DNA from: Leptobrachium leishanense | Taxonomy: Eukaryota > Chordata > Amphibia > Anura > Megophryidae | NCBI GenBank assembly: GCA_009667805.1 | Contig: CM019063.1 | Coordinates: 56,962,881 to 57,026,880, forward strand | Direction of reading: 5' to 3' | DNA length: 64,000 nucleotides | Shown here: in pieces, positions 34,001 to 46,189 of the stretch | Layout: each line of letters opens with the position of its first letter | How positions within the stretch are numbered: position 1 is the first letter of the stretch | The notes under the pieces: generated by a model | Database searches by the model: none | What the model saw: only the letters and a program-made list of their open reading frames with translations | Told to the model about the DNA's origin: nothing | Made by a program: the position numbers and the translations under genes

Positions 34001-34500
34001 CATTTTTAATTTTACTGTACTTTTAATTAACTTTAAGAGCGCCTCTGTTTTTTTAACGCAAGATATAATTTCTTTTTTATATTTCACACACACGTGTCAG
34101 CCCCTGTCTGAGTCATATGTTAATCACGCAATGATACTCACAACGTTTTCTGCAAAGTACAAGTTACTCAACTTTCGGAAAGGCTTTCCAATTTGCATGT
34201 CTCAGTTCTTCCAGACAATAAACCGCGAGATGTATCACTTTTTAGAAAATAGTTTGTTGCGATTCTTCTATACCTCAGGTCATTTTGGGTAGCATAAGGA
34301 AACATTGTTGTGATCTGAATGCATAAAAAGCTGCCAAAAAAAAACATGATAAAGCTACAAAATATGCTGAAGCAAGGTAATGTTCACAAAGAGATGGCAA
34401 AACAAAGAGTCACAGCAATGGCTGTTTATAAAAGTAATATAAGGTAGGAGACCTCAAACGTCTGGGTTATGAGGAAAGTAAGAAAATATGAAAATATACC
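34001..34500. other. No feature recognised
   Basis: AT-rich text without recognisable ends or coding frame. Confidence 0.3.
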
Positions 34501-34529
34501 TGAGTATACAGTACGTAGTGATACCTTTT

Positions 34530-35400
34530 TTATTGGACTACCGTTACATTTAAAAGACAAACTTTTGTGAGTAAACCTCTCTTCTTCAGGTCTGGAAGTT
34601 ATACTGTGCAAAATCTTAGAATTGAATAATAAAGAGCTGAGCAGAATGATGGGGGGGGGGGTTAGGTTGGGTGACGGAAGTACTGAATAGTGGAATTGTA
34701 TCATTAAGAAGGGTTAACAAAACATAGGACAGATCATAGGCCCGTAAAAACACCAGAGATAAGCATCAGGATGTGCATCTGAAGATGGTGCCTGAAGAGG
34801 AAGGAGTCAATGGCACAACTTCAAAAAAAACAGAAGCAAAAAAAAAAAAAGAGAGAAAAACCACATAAACCAGGTACAATGCTGAATGTTACGTGATTAT
34901 GATAGCGAGTTAAAAAGCCAGAATCTACATTGAGTCCCTCATTTATGGTGTTAAAATATGTGATCATTTTTATTTCGAATGTCCTACGTTCATGAGAGTC
35001 TTTAAAATGTCCATTGAGGATTTTAATTCTGAGGTTTTGGATGGCGTGGTCTGTCTCACCGGGGTACAATATGTATTTTCCTGATGGTTCTTGGAGTGCC
35101 TGTGCAGGTTCTCCCTGAGATTCACCATTTCCAGGGCCAATTTCACCATTACAAAAATAAAAAAATGGAACGGCGCATCCATAGTGTTGTAAACGAATTG
35201 AGATCACTCAGAGTTTAGATTATGCCAGCCAAAAGTCAAGTCCACTTTCAATCTGGAAAAAATGGGGAAACCATATATGGTGTAGTATTTTAAAACACAA
35301 AATTATTTATTTCACCATTATAGCAGCCCTTTTTACAGGCTGTGCACTGGATCATGTACACCACATTGCAGAAGTGCAGGAGTATGAGCCCTTGATGCAT
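34530..35400 (-). pseudogene. Penelope-like element fragment (GIY-YIG end)
   Basis: On the minus strand, 35400-35321 reads NVVYMIQCTACKKGCY, which fits the start of the GIY-YIG nuclease of Penelope-like elements. The frame resumes at 35150-34870 with NLRIKILNGHFKDSHER and TFNTI-like text ending GLNVDSGF, typical of the C-terminus. The 3' flank (34500-34600) has the CTTCTTCAGGTCTGG type of tail. The two parts are separated by a 157-bp insertion with a 12-bp duplication. The reverse-transcriptase part is absent. Confidence 0.65.
35152..35308. mobile_element. Small retro-type insertion with 12-bp target duplication
   Basis: ATTTCACCATTA is present on both sides (35140-35151 and 35309-35320). 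The insert starts with an A-rich run (CAAAAATAAAAAAATGG), as expected of a reverse-transcribed insert. It separates two parts of one Penelope reading frame. Confidence 0.6.
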
Positions 35401-35418
35401 GACAACCTAAACACTCAC

Positions 35419-35602
35419 AGGGTTGTTCAAAGATAGGTGAAAAGCAGGAGAACGGCTGGAGAATGAAAAATTCTAGGTCAAACTAGGTCAAAATGCTCCC
35501 ATTTATTTCACTTTCTAAATCGGCTATTTTGACCTAGAATTTTCCATTCTCCAGCCATTCTCCTGCTTTTCCCCTCTCTTTGAATAACCCTGTCAGTGTA
35601 CC
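35419..35602. mobile_element. MITE family D, complete copy
   Basis: It begins ACAGGGTTGTTCAAAGATAGG and ends CTCTCTTTGAATAACCCTG. Long inverse halves meet around the TTTATTTCACTTTC centre. Confidence 0.75.
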
Positions 35603-36295
35603 TTTATAGGTGGCCGGTCCTTCTGAATGCTAACCTAAAGAGACGCTCTACTCATCCTCACCAGTTTATAGATTTAAAGTGGTCAGGATGTGAAGAGTGG
35701 CCCCGTTTCCTCCCACTCCCTTCTTCCACAATCTGGAGAAAATGCTGGGCGAAGTGAAGGACTTTCCTCCACCCGACCCAGTGTCACCAGCAGCCGGTAA
35801 TTTTTAATTTCTCAGCTGCCGGTCACCAGATCAGTCATTAGTAACATCGGCATGCAGAGAGAGTGCCGCGTCACCCTCTCTGAGACAATTCACTGTAATG
35901 ACAGGTCTCAGAGAGCCAGCGATGGAAAGGATCGGTGCATGTGTCCAGCTACGATCCATAGTTCTGCACAGGCGCTACGTACGTAAAGTGCACAAGTCCC
36001 ATAGCGGTGCACAATCTGAGGTTCCTACGCTATGCAAGTCTCTGCAGATTTCCAGGTTTTAAATAGGCCTTGCAATGAGGAGCCTGTTACAATGCTAACT
36101 TGACACAATTTACTATTGCTCCAAAAAGGAAAAATCCTTCTTGATTATAATAAAAGCGATCTGATTATCCTTTGGATGAATAATAATATGCTTGACCAGA
36201 AAGAATATCCCTGAATTGGATGAAACAAACTCCATGAGCACCAAAATTTGTATTTTTTTTTTACAAGAAAGTTCTGTTTGCTTTTCTGTAGATTA
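35603..36295. other. No feature recognised
   Basis: No coding frame or repeat ends that I can support. Confidence 0.3.
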
Positions 36296-36317
36296 TATAT
36301 ATATATATATATATATT
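36292..36317. repeat. (AT)n microsatellite
   Basis: An uninterrupted run of alternating A and T, about 12 repeats. Confidence 0.9.
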
Positions 36318-36333
36318 TTATGTGCAGAATCTA

Positions 36334-37216
36334 TCAGGGTAATTCAAAGAGAATCGAAAAGTCACTGCACGGTTGGAGACTTTTCGTTCTCCTCAATTCG
36401 GTTCGATTTGGTGATCCCATTTCGGCAACTCTGCGATGTATTCAGCAAGCACCACAGGGTTCCCGAATTGCAGGGAAAAGTCACCTCAAACCCGACGAAC
36501 ACTCACCACAAAACCTGGCGAATGCATGCCGAAAACCCGCAAAAACATCTGGATGAACCCCGCCGAAAACGTCGGAAAAACCCAAGCAGGAGCCGATCAC
36601 ACGCAGCGGAGCCGCCGGAAAAAGCCGACACCGCACACGAATGGAGTGAAAAAAACAGTTCGATTGAATGTATGAAAATTGAAACACTGTTTGCAAAGAA
36701 ACTACTGAGCAAAAATGTCTGAAATTTACATATAAGATCCAATGAATGATAATAAAAAGGGCAGAAAAAAAAACAAACGAAAATTTTGGCAAAAAAAATC
36801 CCGGAAAATGCTTAAAGTATCCCAAAATAATCGATATATAAAGAGACTCTTTAGTGCAGAATATTATAATGAACGGTTTATTAGATATTGAATTAAAATG
36901 GGAATATTTTTAACATTGAAGCCTGTGGGATTTGCCTGAATAATCTTGCCGAATTAAACTACCGAATGGCAGGGCAATTCGGTAACTTTTCACTGCTGGT
37001 TTTTGCTCTCTGAATAGCCGAAGCATTGCTTCTCTATGGGGATTCACTGCCCTCGAACAGGCACCGAACAGGCACCGTATGTGCAGGCAATTCACCAGGA
37101 TTTGGCGAATTGCCTGCTCTCTGGATAGCCGAATGGCCAAGAAAGGTAACGGAATGCTGATTTTCAGCGTTCGTTTCCCTTTCGGAAGCCATTCGGATCT
37201 CTTCGAATAACCCTGA
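36334..37216. mobile_element. MITE family C, complete copy
   Basis: CAGGGTAATTCAAAGAGAATC at the left, GATCTCTTCGAATAACCCTG at the right, with the interior as in 23541-24439. Confidence 0.72.
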
Positions 37217-37286
37217 AGGTTTTTGAAGGTCCTGAGAACAGGCAGCAAAACCAGTGGCCTGCCCTATGGTGGGGCCTCACTCCGGT

Positions 37287-38417
37287 TTAACCTCCCTGGC
37301 GGTCCGATTCTGACATATTTTATATGTCAGAATCGGTCCTATTTATTTTGGCGCCCTAGCAGTACAAGTGTGGCTCGGGGGTTAACTTTCAATACTGAAA
37401 GTGGTATCCCCCGAGCCGCACTCTGGCCGATACTTACATTTCCTGCGCTCCCTCGCTGTCCCCGCAGTCACACTGCAGCCGACCGCGATGTCACACTTTC
37501 TGGTTCACTCCTCGCGAGAAGAGATCCAGGCAGTTTGACGTTGCGAGTGGCTGGAGGAGGCTGCAGGGATCAGCGAGGGAGCGCAGGACATAGAAACATA
37601 GAAAAATGTCGGCAGATAAGAACCTTTCGGCCCATCTAGTCTGCCCAATTACATGGATACTTTACCTGGATTTATCTTTTGTTTAGGATAGCCTTATGCC
37701 TATCCCATGCTTGCTTAAATTCAATTACTGTTTTGGCCTCTACCACTTCAACTGGAAGACTGTTCCATGTATCCACCACCCTCTCAGTAAAATAATGCTT
37801 CCTGATGTTACTTTTAAACCTTTGCCCCTCTAATCTAAGACTATGTCCTCTTGTTTTGCTACTTTGTTTCCTTTTAAATATACTCCCTTCCTCTACCTTG
37901 TGGATTCCCTTTACGTATTTAAATGTTTCTATCATATCTCCTCTGTCTCGTCTTTTTTCCAAGCTGTACATGTTAAGATCATTAAGCCTTTCCTGGTAAC
38001 TTTTCTCCTTCAAGCCGTACACCATTTTTGTAGCCCTTCTCTGAACTCTCTCTAAGATGTCTATATCCTTCTGGAGATACGGTCTCCAGTACTGCACACA
38101 GTACTCCAAGTGAGGTCTCACCAGTGCTCTGTACAGTGGCATGAGCACTTCCCTTTTCCTACTGCTAATACCTCTCCCTACACAACCAAGCATTCTGCCA
38201 GCATTTCCTGCTGCTCTATTACATTGACTACTTACCCTTAGATCCTCTGAAATAATAACCCCTAAATCCCAACCCTCAGATGTTGAGGTTAGGACTGTAT
38301 AAAATATTCTATATTCAGCCCTTGGGTTTTTACGCCCCAGGTGTGGCTCGGGGATACCGCTTTTGGTACAAAAAGTTAACCCCGAGCCACACTCAGGAAA
38401 ACCGTCAGGGAGGTTAA
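37287..38417. mobile_element. piggyBac-like TTAA element, family P
   Basis: TTAACCTCCCTGGCGGT at the left, and the inverse of the right end reads TTAACCTCCCTGACGGTT, with TTAA on both sides. This CCTCCCTGGCGG end is one I associate with frog piggyBac-like MITEs. Interior hairpins occur at 37301-37339 and around 37372-37425. It hosts a LINE fragment. Confidence 0.75.
37590..38320 (-). pseudogene. LINE fragment (CR1/Rex1-like), longer copy
   Basis: The minus-strand frame reads GWDLGVIISEDLRVSSQC, then LVRPHLEYCVQYWRPYL and the ILERVQRRATKM tail, as at 11791-12300 but about 240 bp longer at the 5' side. LVRPHLEYCVQ is the standard segment just after the polymerase core in CR1/Rex1/L2 LINEs. The tail is again TTCTATGTTTCTATG. 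It is 5'-truncated inside the reverse-transcriptase region, as typical of incomplete LINE insertion. Confidence 0.85.
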
Positions 38418-38640
38418 TATGCATATGCTCGATGGTGCCAATATCGAGACGACTACCTCATATATAAATCAGACTGCTGGCACCCAGAAAGGGTGACCAG
38501 TACTGAAATGCTAAGTAAGACCTTCTGCACGTGAGATACAGCAGCCCCCTTGATCGTTTTCGACTTTGTGAGGCCTCATCAGGACTTATACCTGATACCC
38601 TCTAGGCAACACAAGCAAGGGATTCACATCATTTCACTGT

Positions 38641-39215
38641 AGATGACCTTTTGTCCTTTGGTATGTCCTGTTAATGAACCAGTCACCAGTGGGCTGTCTA
38701 TGTATACTGCCCCCTCTATTTATCCTTACATTTGTAGGACAAGGGGAATAATTGTAGCTGTTATTCATGGTGAAAACAACACCATGCACAGTAAAATTGT
38801 GAATTATTTGATATGCCCCTTATTAACCCCTTCACTGCAAAGTGATTTTCCAAAAAAACATTGTCAGAAACCAGTGGTTTCTTGTAAAGTCATTTTTAAT
38901 TAACTACACATTAATAAATAGTTATTACTGTAAATAATCTATTTGGCCAGTAGATGGCACCTTATACTGCCAATTTGAGTTACAGAAGTTTGAGCAGCAA
39001 GTCTATGTTTTATTTTTTTTGTCCCTGCATCGGCTGCTGATAGTCCGATATTTCAGAGCTTTGAGCAGCTGATTTTACAGTTTTAGCTCTTTGGACATTA
39101 TGCCTACAGGGCTAAAACTTTGTGGGCACCTTCTGCAGCCCAAAAGCAAATGAAATTACAGCAAACGAATTTAATTTGCTTTTGGGCTGCAGCTCAGCAT
39201 ATCGAGATCTCTCTA
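38641..39215. other. No feature recognised
   Basis: Contains AACCCCTTCACTGCAAAGTG near 38825, a word recalling family B ends, but no partner end. Confidence 0.3.
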
Positions 39216-40334
39216 TGGGCCCTATTACATTCTTTACTCAAAAACGCACGCAGAACGCGTGAATTTGTTTGCCCAGCATTAAACGTTAACGCGCGTTAAT
39301 CAAAGCTGGAATTACAATCCTTGTGCATTTTTTTCATCCGTTGAGCAACAGCGCATGTAAAACGGATGCGCAAAAGCACACGCTAATTAACGTTGCGCAC
39401 AGAGATCAGTGTGCGGACTGTTTTTTCACGCGATTCAGCCAATCAGAATTAAGAACCACAATTGGCTTACATTAAGTTTTTTTGCGCCTGTCAAAGTCAA
39501 TCTGCGCATATATACTGCATCAAAAAAAAAAAACACGCACAACTTCTCCATTTTATTGGTTGGGTATGTGTAGAATGTGTAACTATACTTTGCTGTGTAT
39601 TTTTTTTGGGCTGGTGTATTTGGGTTCGACCAGGATGATAGAATTTGCCATTAACACCAGCTTTCAGGCTAGGGTCAGATGAACGCATTTTTATGTTGTC
39701 TGTGAAAAAGTGCGTTCGAACGAATGGACGCATTTTTTCCCGGAATACGTGATAGTGGTCATACTATGCGCATTTTCGTCCGTGATTTTGTACGGATCAT
39801 CAATAAAACTCTTTTTGTGTCTGGACGTTATGTTGGTCGGACATTAGCAGTGTCTGACATCTCCAATTCACGCACACACGCCGCTAGCGGACGCAGCGCA
39901 CTCTGTACGTCAGTACCTGCGGTTTCACGTTCTCGAAAAAATGCGTTCATTTTCCACTTGCGTTGCGCAGCCGGACTTTTGTGCGACCGTACATCGTATA
40001 TTGGCCGTCATTGCCTGGCATTTGCTGCTACTACGGCCGTGATTAAGTGCGCCTGCACGCGCGTTCGCACTGCCTCAGTCTGACCCTAGCCTTAGGAGTT
40101 GCTAAAATTATGCGCGCAAAGGCTGTGCATTACAAACTGCGCATAGATTGTAATACCATCCGCGTACCAGCGCACAAACGCATTTGCAATCACAATGTTA
40201 AGTATAGGACGCGCAAAGTACAGTAAGCTCGCACAGCGTTCGCGCAGGTTCACCCTTTGTAGACGTATACGCGCATTTGTGTTAATGCGTTTTGCGCGGG
40301 CGCAAACATATGAGCGAAGATTGTAAAAGGGTCC
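39216..40334. mobile_element. TIR element, family H, copy 2, with nested MITE A
   Basis: GGGCCCTATTACATTC at the left and TTGTAAAAGGGTCC at the right, with TAT at both borders. Interior words (ATTATGCGCGCAAA, GATTGTAATACCATCCGCGTACC) match copies 1 and 3. Split at 39666-40093. Confidence 0.62.
39666..40093. mobile_element. Harbinger-like MITE, family A, nested in H
   Basis: AGGCTAGGGTCAGATG and CTGACCCTAGCCTTA ends. The flanks are contiguous in other family H copies (the CAGCTTTTCAAAGACG region at 33535). Confidence 0.7.
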
Positions 40335-40477
40335 TATATTGGGCACCAGGTGGTGCCGTTGAAGCCTGAGATAAGTCGATATCGGTAGCGAAGGGGTTAA
40401 GTGATATTTTTTTGGAGATTTTTAAACTAGCTAGAATCTATTGGGAAGAACCACAACCCTATTGTTGGTTTAAGCCT

Positions 40478-40927
40478 AAGGCTGCTGTCAGACGAGCGTA
40501 GTGTTCACGTCCGTGATTGCGCCTAAAAGTACGTCCGTGATAACATGACAGAAAGCCCATCGGAGCCCGACACACAAAGTACGTCCGTACTGAACTGCGG
40601 ACGCACAACGGCCGCGGCAAACGGACGCAAGGCAGGCAAGAACGTACAACCTCTAGAACGGCCGCACAAAGTGCGCTGCGTCCGCAACGTCTGCATAGCT
40701 TTGTGTGTGAGTGATGGAACGTGGTCAGACGGACTGCATTTATACGTCCAGCATTTTTCACGGACAAAATGTTTTTGCATTTTAATTTATTTTCCCTGCT
40801 ACATCCGTCAAAAATAATGTCAGTGAATAAACGGACTGTGTGGCCACTACTGCGTCTTCCGTACTGACGTACGTCCGTTTGCACGTACGTACAGTCCGTA
40901 GAAATCACGCTCGTCTGACTCTAGCCT
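40478..40927. mobile_element. Harbinger-like MITE, family A', complete copy
   Basis: AAGGCTGCTGTCAGACG and CGTCTGACTCTAGCC ends. It has a different interior from family A (AGTACGTCCGTGA and ACGTCCAGCATTTTTCACGG). It is followed directly by a family A copy sharing the TAA. Confidence 0.7.
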
Positions 40928-41368
40928 AAGGCTAGGGTCAGACTGAGGCAGTGCGAACGCGCGTTCTGGCGCACATAATCACGGCCGCACTAGCAGCAGA
41001 TGACGGGCAATGACAGCCAATATACGAAGTACGGTCGCACAAAAGTCCGGCCGCGCAACGCAAGTGGAAAATTAACGCATTTTTTCGAGAACGTTAAACC
41101 GCTGGTACTGACGTACAGAGTGCGCTGCGGCCGCATAGCAGCGTGTGTGCGTGATTAGGAGATGTCAGACGCTGCTAGTGTGCGGCCAACATAACGTTCA
41201 AACAGCCGGATTTCCCTAGACTTCTTTTCACCCCATCGTCATGAAATACGTCCAGAATTGCGCATCGTCTGACCACTTAAGCGTATTCCGTGAAAAAATG
41301 CGTGCGCACGCATCGACGTACATTTTGACGGTGGCCGCAGAAAATGCGCTCATCTGTCCCTAGCCTTA
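40928..41368. mobile_element. Harbinger-like MITE, family A
   Basis: AAGGCTAGGGTCAGAC and GTCCCTAGCCTTA ends, back to back with the A' element at 40478. Confidence 0.7.
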
Positions 41369-41495
41369 TTTGGCCTCATCAGGAGGGTATAGCTGACACC
41401 CTCTAGGCACCTCGAACAAGGGGTCCACGTCTGAATTACCCTGTACATTAATAGTGAGCAAAGTTTGTGTGGGCCCTGAGAACAGGCAATGTCAC
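41369..41495. mobile_element. SINE-like repeat G fragments
   Basis: Tail words (GGCCTCATCAGGAGGGTATAGC, CACCTCGAACAAGGGG) followed by a head-like GGGCCCTGAGAACAGGC, so two partial copies abut. Confidence 0.45.
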
Positions 41496-42360
41496 ACAGT
41501 TTATCTCATTATTATGTGCAAATTCTCCAAAATCTGGAAAAAAATCCCAAAATCAAAACCCTCGTGACCCCAAGCATTTCGGATAAGGTATACTCAACCT
41601 GTATCTGGAGATGGCTACTTGTCCTCCTGACGTCTGTTCCCTGGCAATGCGATGTGCCACTTGTTGGCGTTATGTAAACGATGATAACAACATCATTATT
41701 GATAGTCAAAAATAAATAAAAATACATTGGCGACGCCAACGATGCAAAACCCCTCGGAGGTGAAACAAAGCATTAAGAAATAATCGTGTTCGCCGACTTT
41801 GCAACAAAACAGTAAACTAGCAAGCCGAGCAAAGGTCAAGATGCTCTCACTTGTGAACCCACATAGGATTACACTTATTAAAGGCTTAAGCAGGAATACG
41901 CCCTGCATAATGTTTCCAGATCTAATAGAATGCATAAAGCAGAAACTTTCAATATTTTACCATAAATATAAAAATAAAAAATACTTTCCTTTATTGAGCA
42001 CCATCCACCTCTGATCCAAGCTTGACTTTGATGGATACCCCCCCATTGTTTTCCTTATAAACTCTGGCGCTTGGCAAATCATTGTCAAATATAGAAGCTT
42101 AAACAGTACCACAAAGTGATTACCCAACATGGGCAGAATAATAAATCTTATTTATGGCTTTGTGTTCTTCCACTCTGCGTGAGTTACCAAGATATTTTTA
42201 GTGATCTGTGAAAATTGCTGTGTGTTATGCATCACATTTCACATTTTTTTGATGATCTGCCTGACTTCTTTATGGTTTCATGAAATGTATTCAATACTTT
42301 CAGACGGTTTTTTTCATAATAAGAATTAACTAAGTGAATAACAAAAGCAATAAAGACCGA
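41496..42360. other. No feature recognised
   Basis: AT-rich text with no recognisable gene or repeat end. Confidence 0.3.
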
Positions 42361-43042
42361 GGGCTCTATTAACTTCTTCGCGCAACCGTTAACGCGTGCG
42401 CAAAAACGCATTGACGCGAGGGGAGAAAACCCCGTATTACAATGTCCGCGCAAAAAATGTGCGTTAACGTCTACCGCTGGTGAACCTGCGCAAACCCTTC
42501 ACGAGCATAATGTACTGGGCGCGTCCTATACTTAACATTGTGAGCGCAAATGCGTTTGTGCGCTGGTACGCGGATGGTATTACAATCTATGCGCAAAATT
42601 TAATGGACAATGTTTGCACGCATAATTTTAACGTCTTTTAAAAGCCGGTGTTAACGGCAAATCTGAACGTCCTGGCCGAAACCAAATACACCAGCCCGAA
42701 AAAAAAAATACAGCTAAGTTGTGCGCGTTTTTATTATTGCTGCAGCATATATACTCAGATTGATTTTGACAGGTGCAAAAACTTAACGGGAGACAATTGT
42801 GGTTCTTAATTCTGATTGGCTGAATCGCGTAAAAAAACAGTCCGCCCACCGATTTCTGCGCGCAGCATTAATGCTCGCGCGTTCTTGCGCATCTTTTTTA
42901 CGCGCGTTATTTTTTGGCGGATGACAAAATGCGCTCGGATTGTAATACACCAGCGTTAATTTACACGCGTTAACGTTTAACGCTGCGCGCAAAAAAAGTA
43001 GCGCTGCAAGTGCGCTTTTGCCCGAAGAAGTTAATAGAGCCC
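42361..43042. mobile_element. TIR element, family H, copy 3
   Basis: GGGCTCTATTAACTTCTTCG at the left is matched by the inverse CGAAGAAGTTAATAGAGCCC at the right, an almost perfect 20-bp terminal repeat. It is in reverse orientation relative to copy 1. Confidence 0.75.
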
Positions 43043-43214
43043 TGAGAAAGTCAAATGCTTCAATGTCTTAGAGGACATAATAACCTGTAAAGGTTGCTTG
43101 TAAGGTAAATAAACAAAAGCAAAATCACATTAGAAGAAAGCTGAGACCAGACAAACAACGGAAGAACTCCCCAACGTAACCCCTGATGGCCCCTGCTCCG
43201 GTCTCACTTAAGTC

Positions 43215-43860
43215 TTGGCTCAGACTAGACACGTGCGTTTTGTTTCGTTCTGAATATTAGCTGATTCGTACTTCAGAAGCATTTCTGAAATACGAAAAAT
43301 GGTTCGTCTGAATTTTCGGACTGGTCCGAAATGATGAATCGTGGTAACATAACGGAAAACTGAAACGAAAAATCGTAATGAAAATGACCCAAAACAAAGA
43401 AAAAAAACGTAACGAAATGATCTGAAACAATAAAAAAAAACGAACAAAGATGACCCGAAATAAGAAAAAAAAAAAACCAGAACAAAATGATCTGAAACAA
43501 TAAAAAAAACTGAACAAAAATGAACCGAAATGAAAAAAAACACAGAACGAAATTATCTGAAACGAAGAAAAGAAAAACTGGAATGAAATGATCCGAAATA
43601 AAATAAAAAAACGGAACAAAAATGACCCGAAATAATAAAAAATAAAAAAAACAGAACGAAATGATCTGAAACAATAAAAAAAACTGAACAAAAATGACCC
43701 AATGGAAAAAAAAAACAGAATGAAAATGATCTGAAACAAAGAAAAAAACTGGAATGAAATGATCTGAAATAAAATAAAAAAAACGGAATGAAAATGACCC
43801 AAAACGAAAAAAAAAAAAAACAGAACGAAATGATCCGAAACTAATAAAAACGGGTATTTT
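43215..43860. repeat. A-rich tandem array, GAAATGATCTGAAACAATAAAA unit
   Basis: Units of about 40 bp alternate AACGAAATGATCTGAAAC and AAAATGACCCGAAAT separated by A runs, about 14 copies. The first part (GTGCGTTTTGTTTCG, 43225) and the style recall family E, so it may be a decayed hAT MITE that expanded internally. Confidence 0.75.
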
Positions 43861-43995
43861 TATACATTGAAACGTATAGGTTTCGCCTGATTAAAGCTGT
43901 CGAACGACCTACTGAAAATCAGGGTTAGAAATTAGGGTTAGACGCTAGGGTTAGAAATTCGGAGCCTAATTTCTAACCCTAGCTTCTAATTTAGT
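43861..43995. mobile_element. MITE C fragment plus a small AGGGTTAGA repeat
   Basis: ACATTGAAACGTATAGG and CTGTCGAACGAC are family C landmarks. They are followed by an inverted pair of AATTAGGGTTAGA words at 43921-43990. Confidence 0.45.
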
Positions 43996-44733
43996 CTCGC
44001 TCAGACAAGCTGGTAGAGTCTATGTTCAGAAATGAAAGAACCTTATATTTAAGACAGAATGTCTAAGTAGTTGTCGACCGACAAGAAAAACAAAAGATGG
44101 AAAAAGGCGTATTGGTGTAATATTGCACAAACCTCACACCTGTGGAACTAAATAAAGCAACTCACGTGTTCCCGAGACAACAAACATGCTCACGTTGGTT
44201 TCTTGGGTATATTCCAGGACAACGATCCTCCTCCCTTGCATCAATAGTTCAAATTAAAGTATATAACAAGAACAGCCAGTTATTCTGGAACAATACCAAA
44301 TTAATATAAAAGTGTGTGTGTATATAAATATTTACTGTACATTGTATAATCCAGCTTCTTAAATTAGATTAAAATATTTAGATGACCGTATGAAAGTAAG
44401 ACCAAGGTTAAAATGCTTAACAATGGTTCCAGTGGGAACGGAAACATTACACTGTATCCAATCATAAAACCGCTCTTGATTTATGGCACCATGGAGTGAA
44501 CGTTTTTTCTTTCCTACTTTTAAGGTTGACATAAAGCACATATAAATAATGTTAATCCTTATTTTGGTCTGGGCTCTCCCATCCTGCCTCCTTTATTATC
44601 TTTGTGTCTTTGTAATTTTGCTCACTCATTAGAGTTTGGTATTGATGTTTGTGTTTAGCCTTTTATGGGGGTTTACAATACCACAACACAGCGCTCATGG
44701 ATAGAAATCCATAAGAAAGTTGAAAAAACACTC
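43996..44733. other. No feature recognised
   Basis: No coding frame or repeat ends. Confidence 0.3.
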
Positions 44734-45730
44734 TATGGGCCATATTACATACTTGGTGCTAACTTAACCAGAGCAGTTGTAAACTTAAAACCATATTACA
44801 TAGTTGGTGCTTGTCATGGAGCTGATGTAACGCTCCATGCTTCAAACCCCAAGAGACTTTATGTTCATTTATATCGTGTGGTTTTAAATATATTTTACAT
44901 CGTTTGATTTTAGTTTAATTTAGTTTAGTGTAAAATGGCATAGCTTTGATTTTAAAAATACTTATATTCCTGTAGGTAAATGTGTTTTTGTGTATACAGA
45001 AAACAAGCTTTACTGCTGTGTAATTTATGCACCAGGGCTTTTCCCATTATCTAGCTGCATGTTTAATTCAAGGGATCTCTGATAGTGTGTGTTTAATCTG
45101 ATGTGTTAGAACAATGGATATACAAATGTTGTGTGAGCTGAAGGCTAGAGAATGTAAAGAATGTTTATTGTAAATAAATGACTAGTAATTAGTATGGGTA
45201 TGCAAATTATGACTAGTAATTAGTATGGGTATGCAAATTATGACTGTTGGACTTCAGCATAAATGGTGGCATTTTGTTCATTAAAAAGTCAGAGAACTCT
45301 CAGAGCTCAGAGAGAGAGGATCCTGTTTTAAAGCATACAGCCACGCCTGGTGTCTTTATTACAAACTACGCTACACTCCACACTCACCCTCAGAAGGCAG
45401 AGAGCGGCCTTCTGGAGCTTCCTAACGGCTCCAGGGCAGAGGAACAGAAGCAGGCAGGTCAAGTCGCTCGAGGCGCTGAGGACAGCGCTCCCAGTAGCCG
45501 GGCTGACCGCAACGAAGGGGTGTCTGGAGAGCCAGGACAGACGGAAGGGAACGGTTCCTTCATAGTGCTAACTTAACCAGAGCTGTTGTAAACTTCCCAG
45601 AGCCATTATAGCCTATGGAGGTTTTAAGTTTACAACAGCTCTGGTTAAGTTAGCACTAACTATGTAATATGATTTTAAGTTTACAACTGCTCTGGTTAAG
45701 TTAGCACCAAGTATATAATATGGCCCTATA
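44734..45730. mobile_element. Fold-back element with about 75-bp terminal arms
   Basis: Left arm from TATGGGCCATATTACATAC to GTTGGTGCT (44734-44812). Right arm 45640-45730 is its near-perfect complement, and further inverse copies of the CTAACTTAACCAGAGC word lie at 45570-45650. The interior holds a tandem duplication and a possible LTR-like stretch. Superfamily unknown. Confidence 0.75.
45179..45240. repeat. Perfect 31-bp tandem duplication with octamer motifs
   Basis: Two identical 31-bp units each contain ATGCAAAT (45200-45207 and 45231-45238), the POU-factor octamer. Function is unknown. Confidence 0.85.
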
Positions 45731-46189
45731 TGTCCATAGAAACTATTTTTCTTTGTTTCTTAAATTGTAGATTTCTTTATGATGTGGATGAAAAAATGGA
45801 TGCTGTGGAGAGAACCAAAATTGCGCAGTATGTCAAGCTTCATGCAGAACTTATATACCTCCTATGTGTTCAACTCACATTTGGAGGAGCCCTCTACCGG
45901 CTCTAGGGAGAACAGCATGCAGGGACTTTTGATAATTCAGGTGCCCATATACCCCTCTGTTGGTTCCTCCAATTCCGATGTAGTTGTACTGCAGTGTAAA
46001 TAGAAACACCAGAGAAATACACCCCTTGGTGCAGTAAATCAAGGACAATTTTTTCTAATTTATATACAGGGGCCAATTTTCTACTCACAAATTCTTGAGC
46101 CTCTATTGGCTCCATCAAAATTTTGCACAGGGAATCATAATGAGCTCCCCAAACCTTCTTTCACAGGATCAAAGGCAGACAGCAAGATT
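45731..46189. other. No feature recognised
   Basis: Short frames on both strands show no family I can name. Confidence 0.3.

Larger units (their letters stand above)
37217..38640 (+). mobile_element. SINE-like repeat G interrupted by a piggyBac-like element
   Basis: The G head (GGTCCTGAGAACAGGCAGC, CTGCCCTATGGTGGGG) ends at 37286 and the body resumes at 38418 (CACCCAGAAAGGGTGACCAG, then GAGGCCTCATCAGG and CCCTCTAGGCA). The gap is exactly a TTAA-bounded element. Confidence 0.55.

Noticed and set aside
45247..45576. 109-codon frame inside the fold-back element
   Set aside because: No recognisable domain; polar, low-complexity composition; it lies inside a repeat with LTR-like text.
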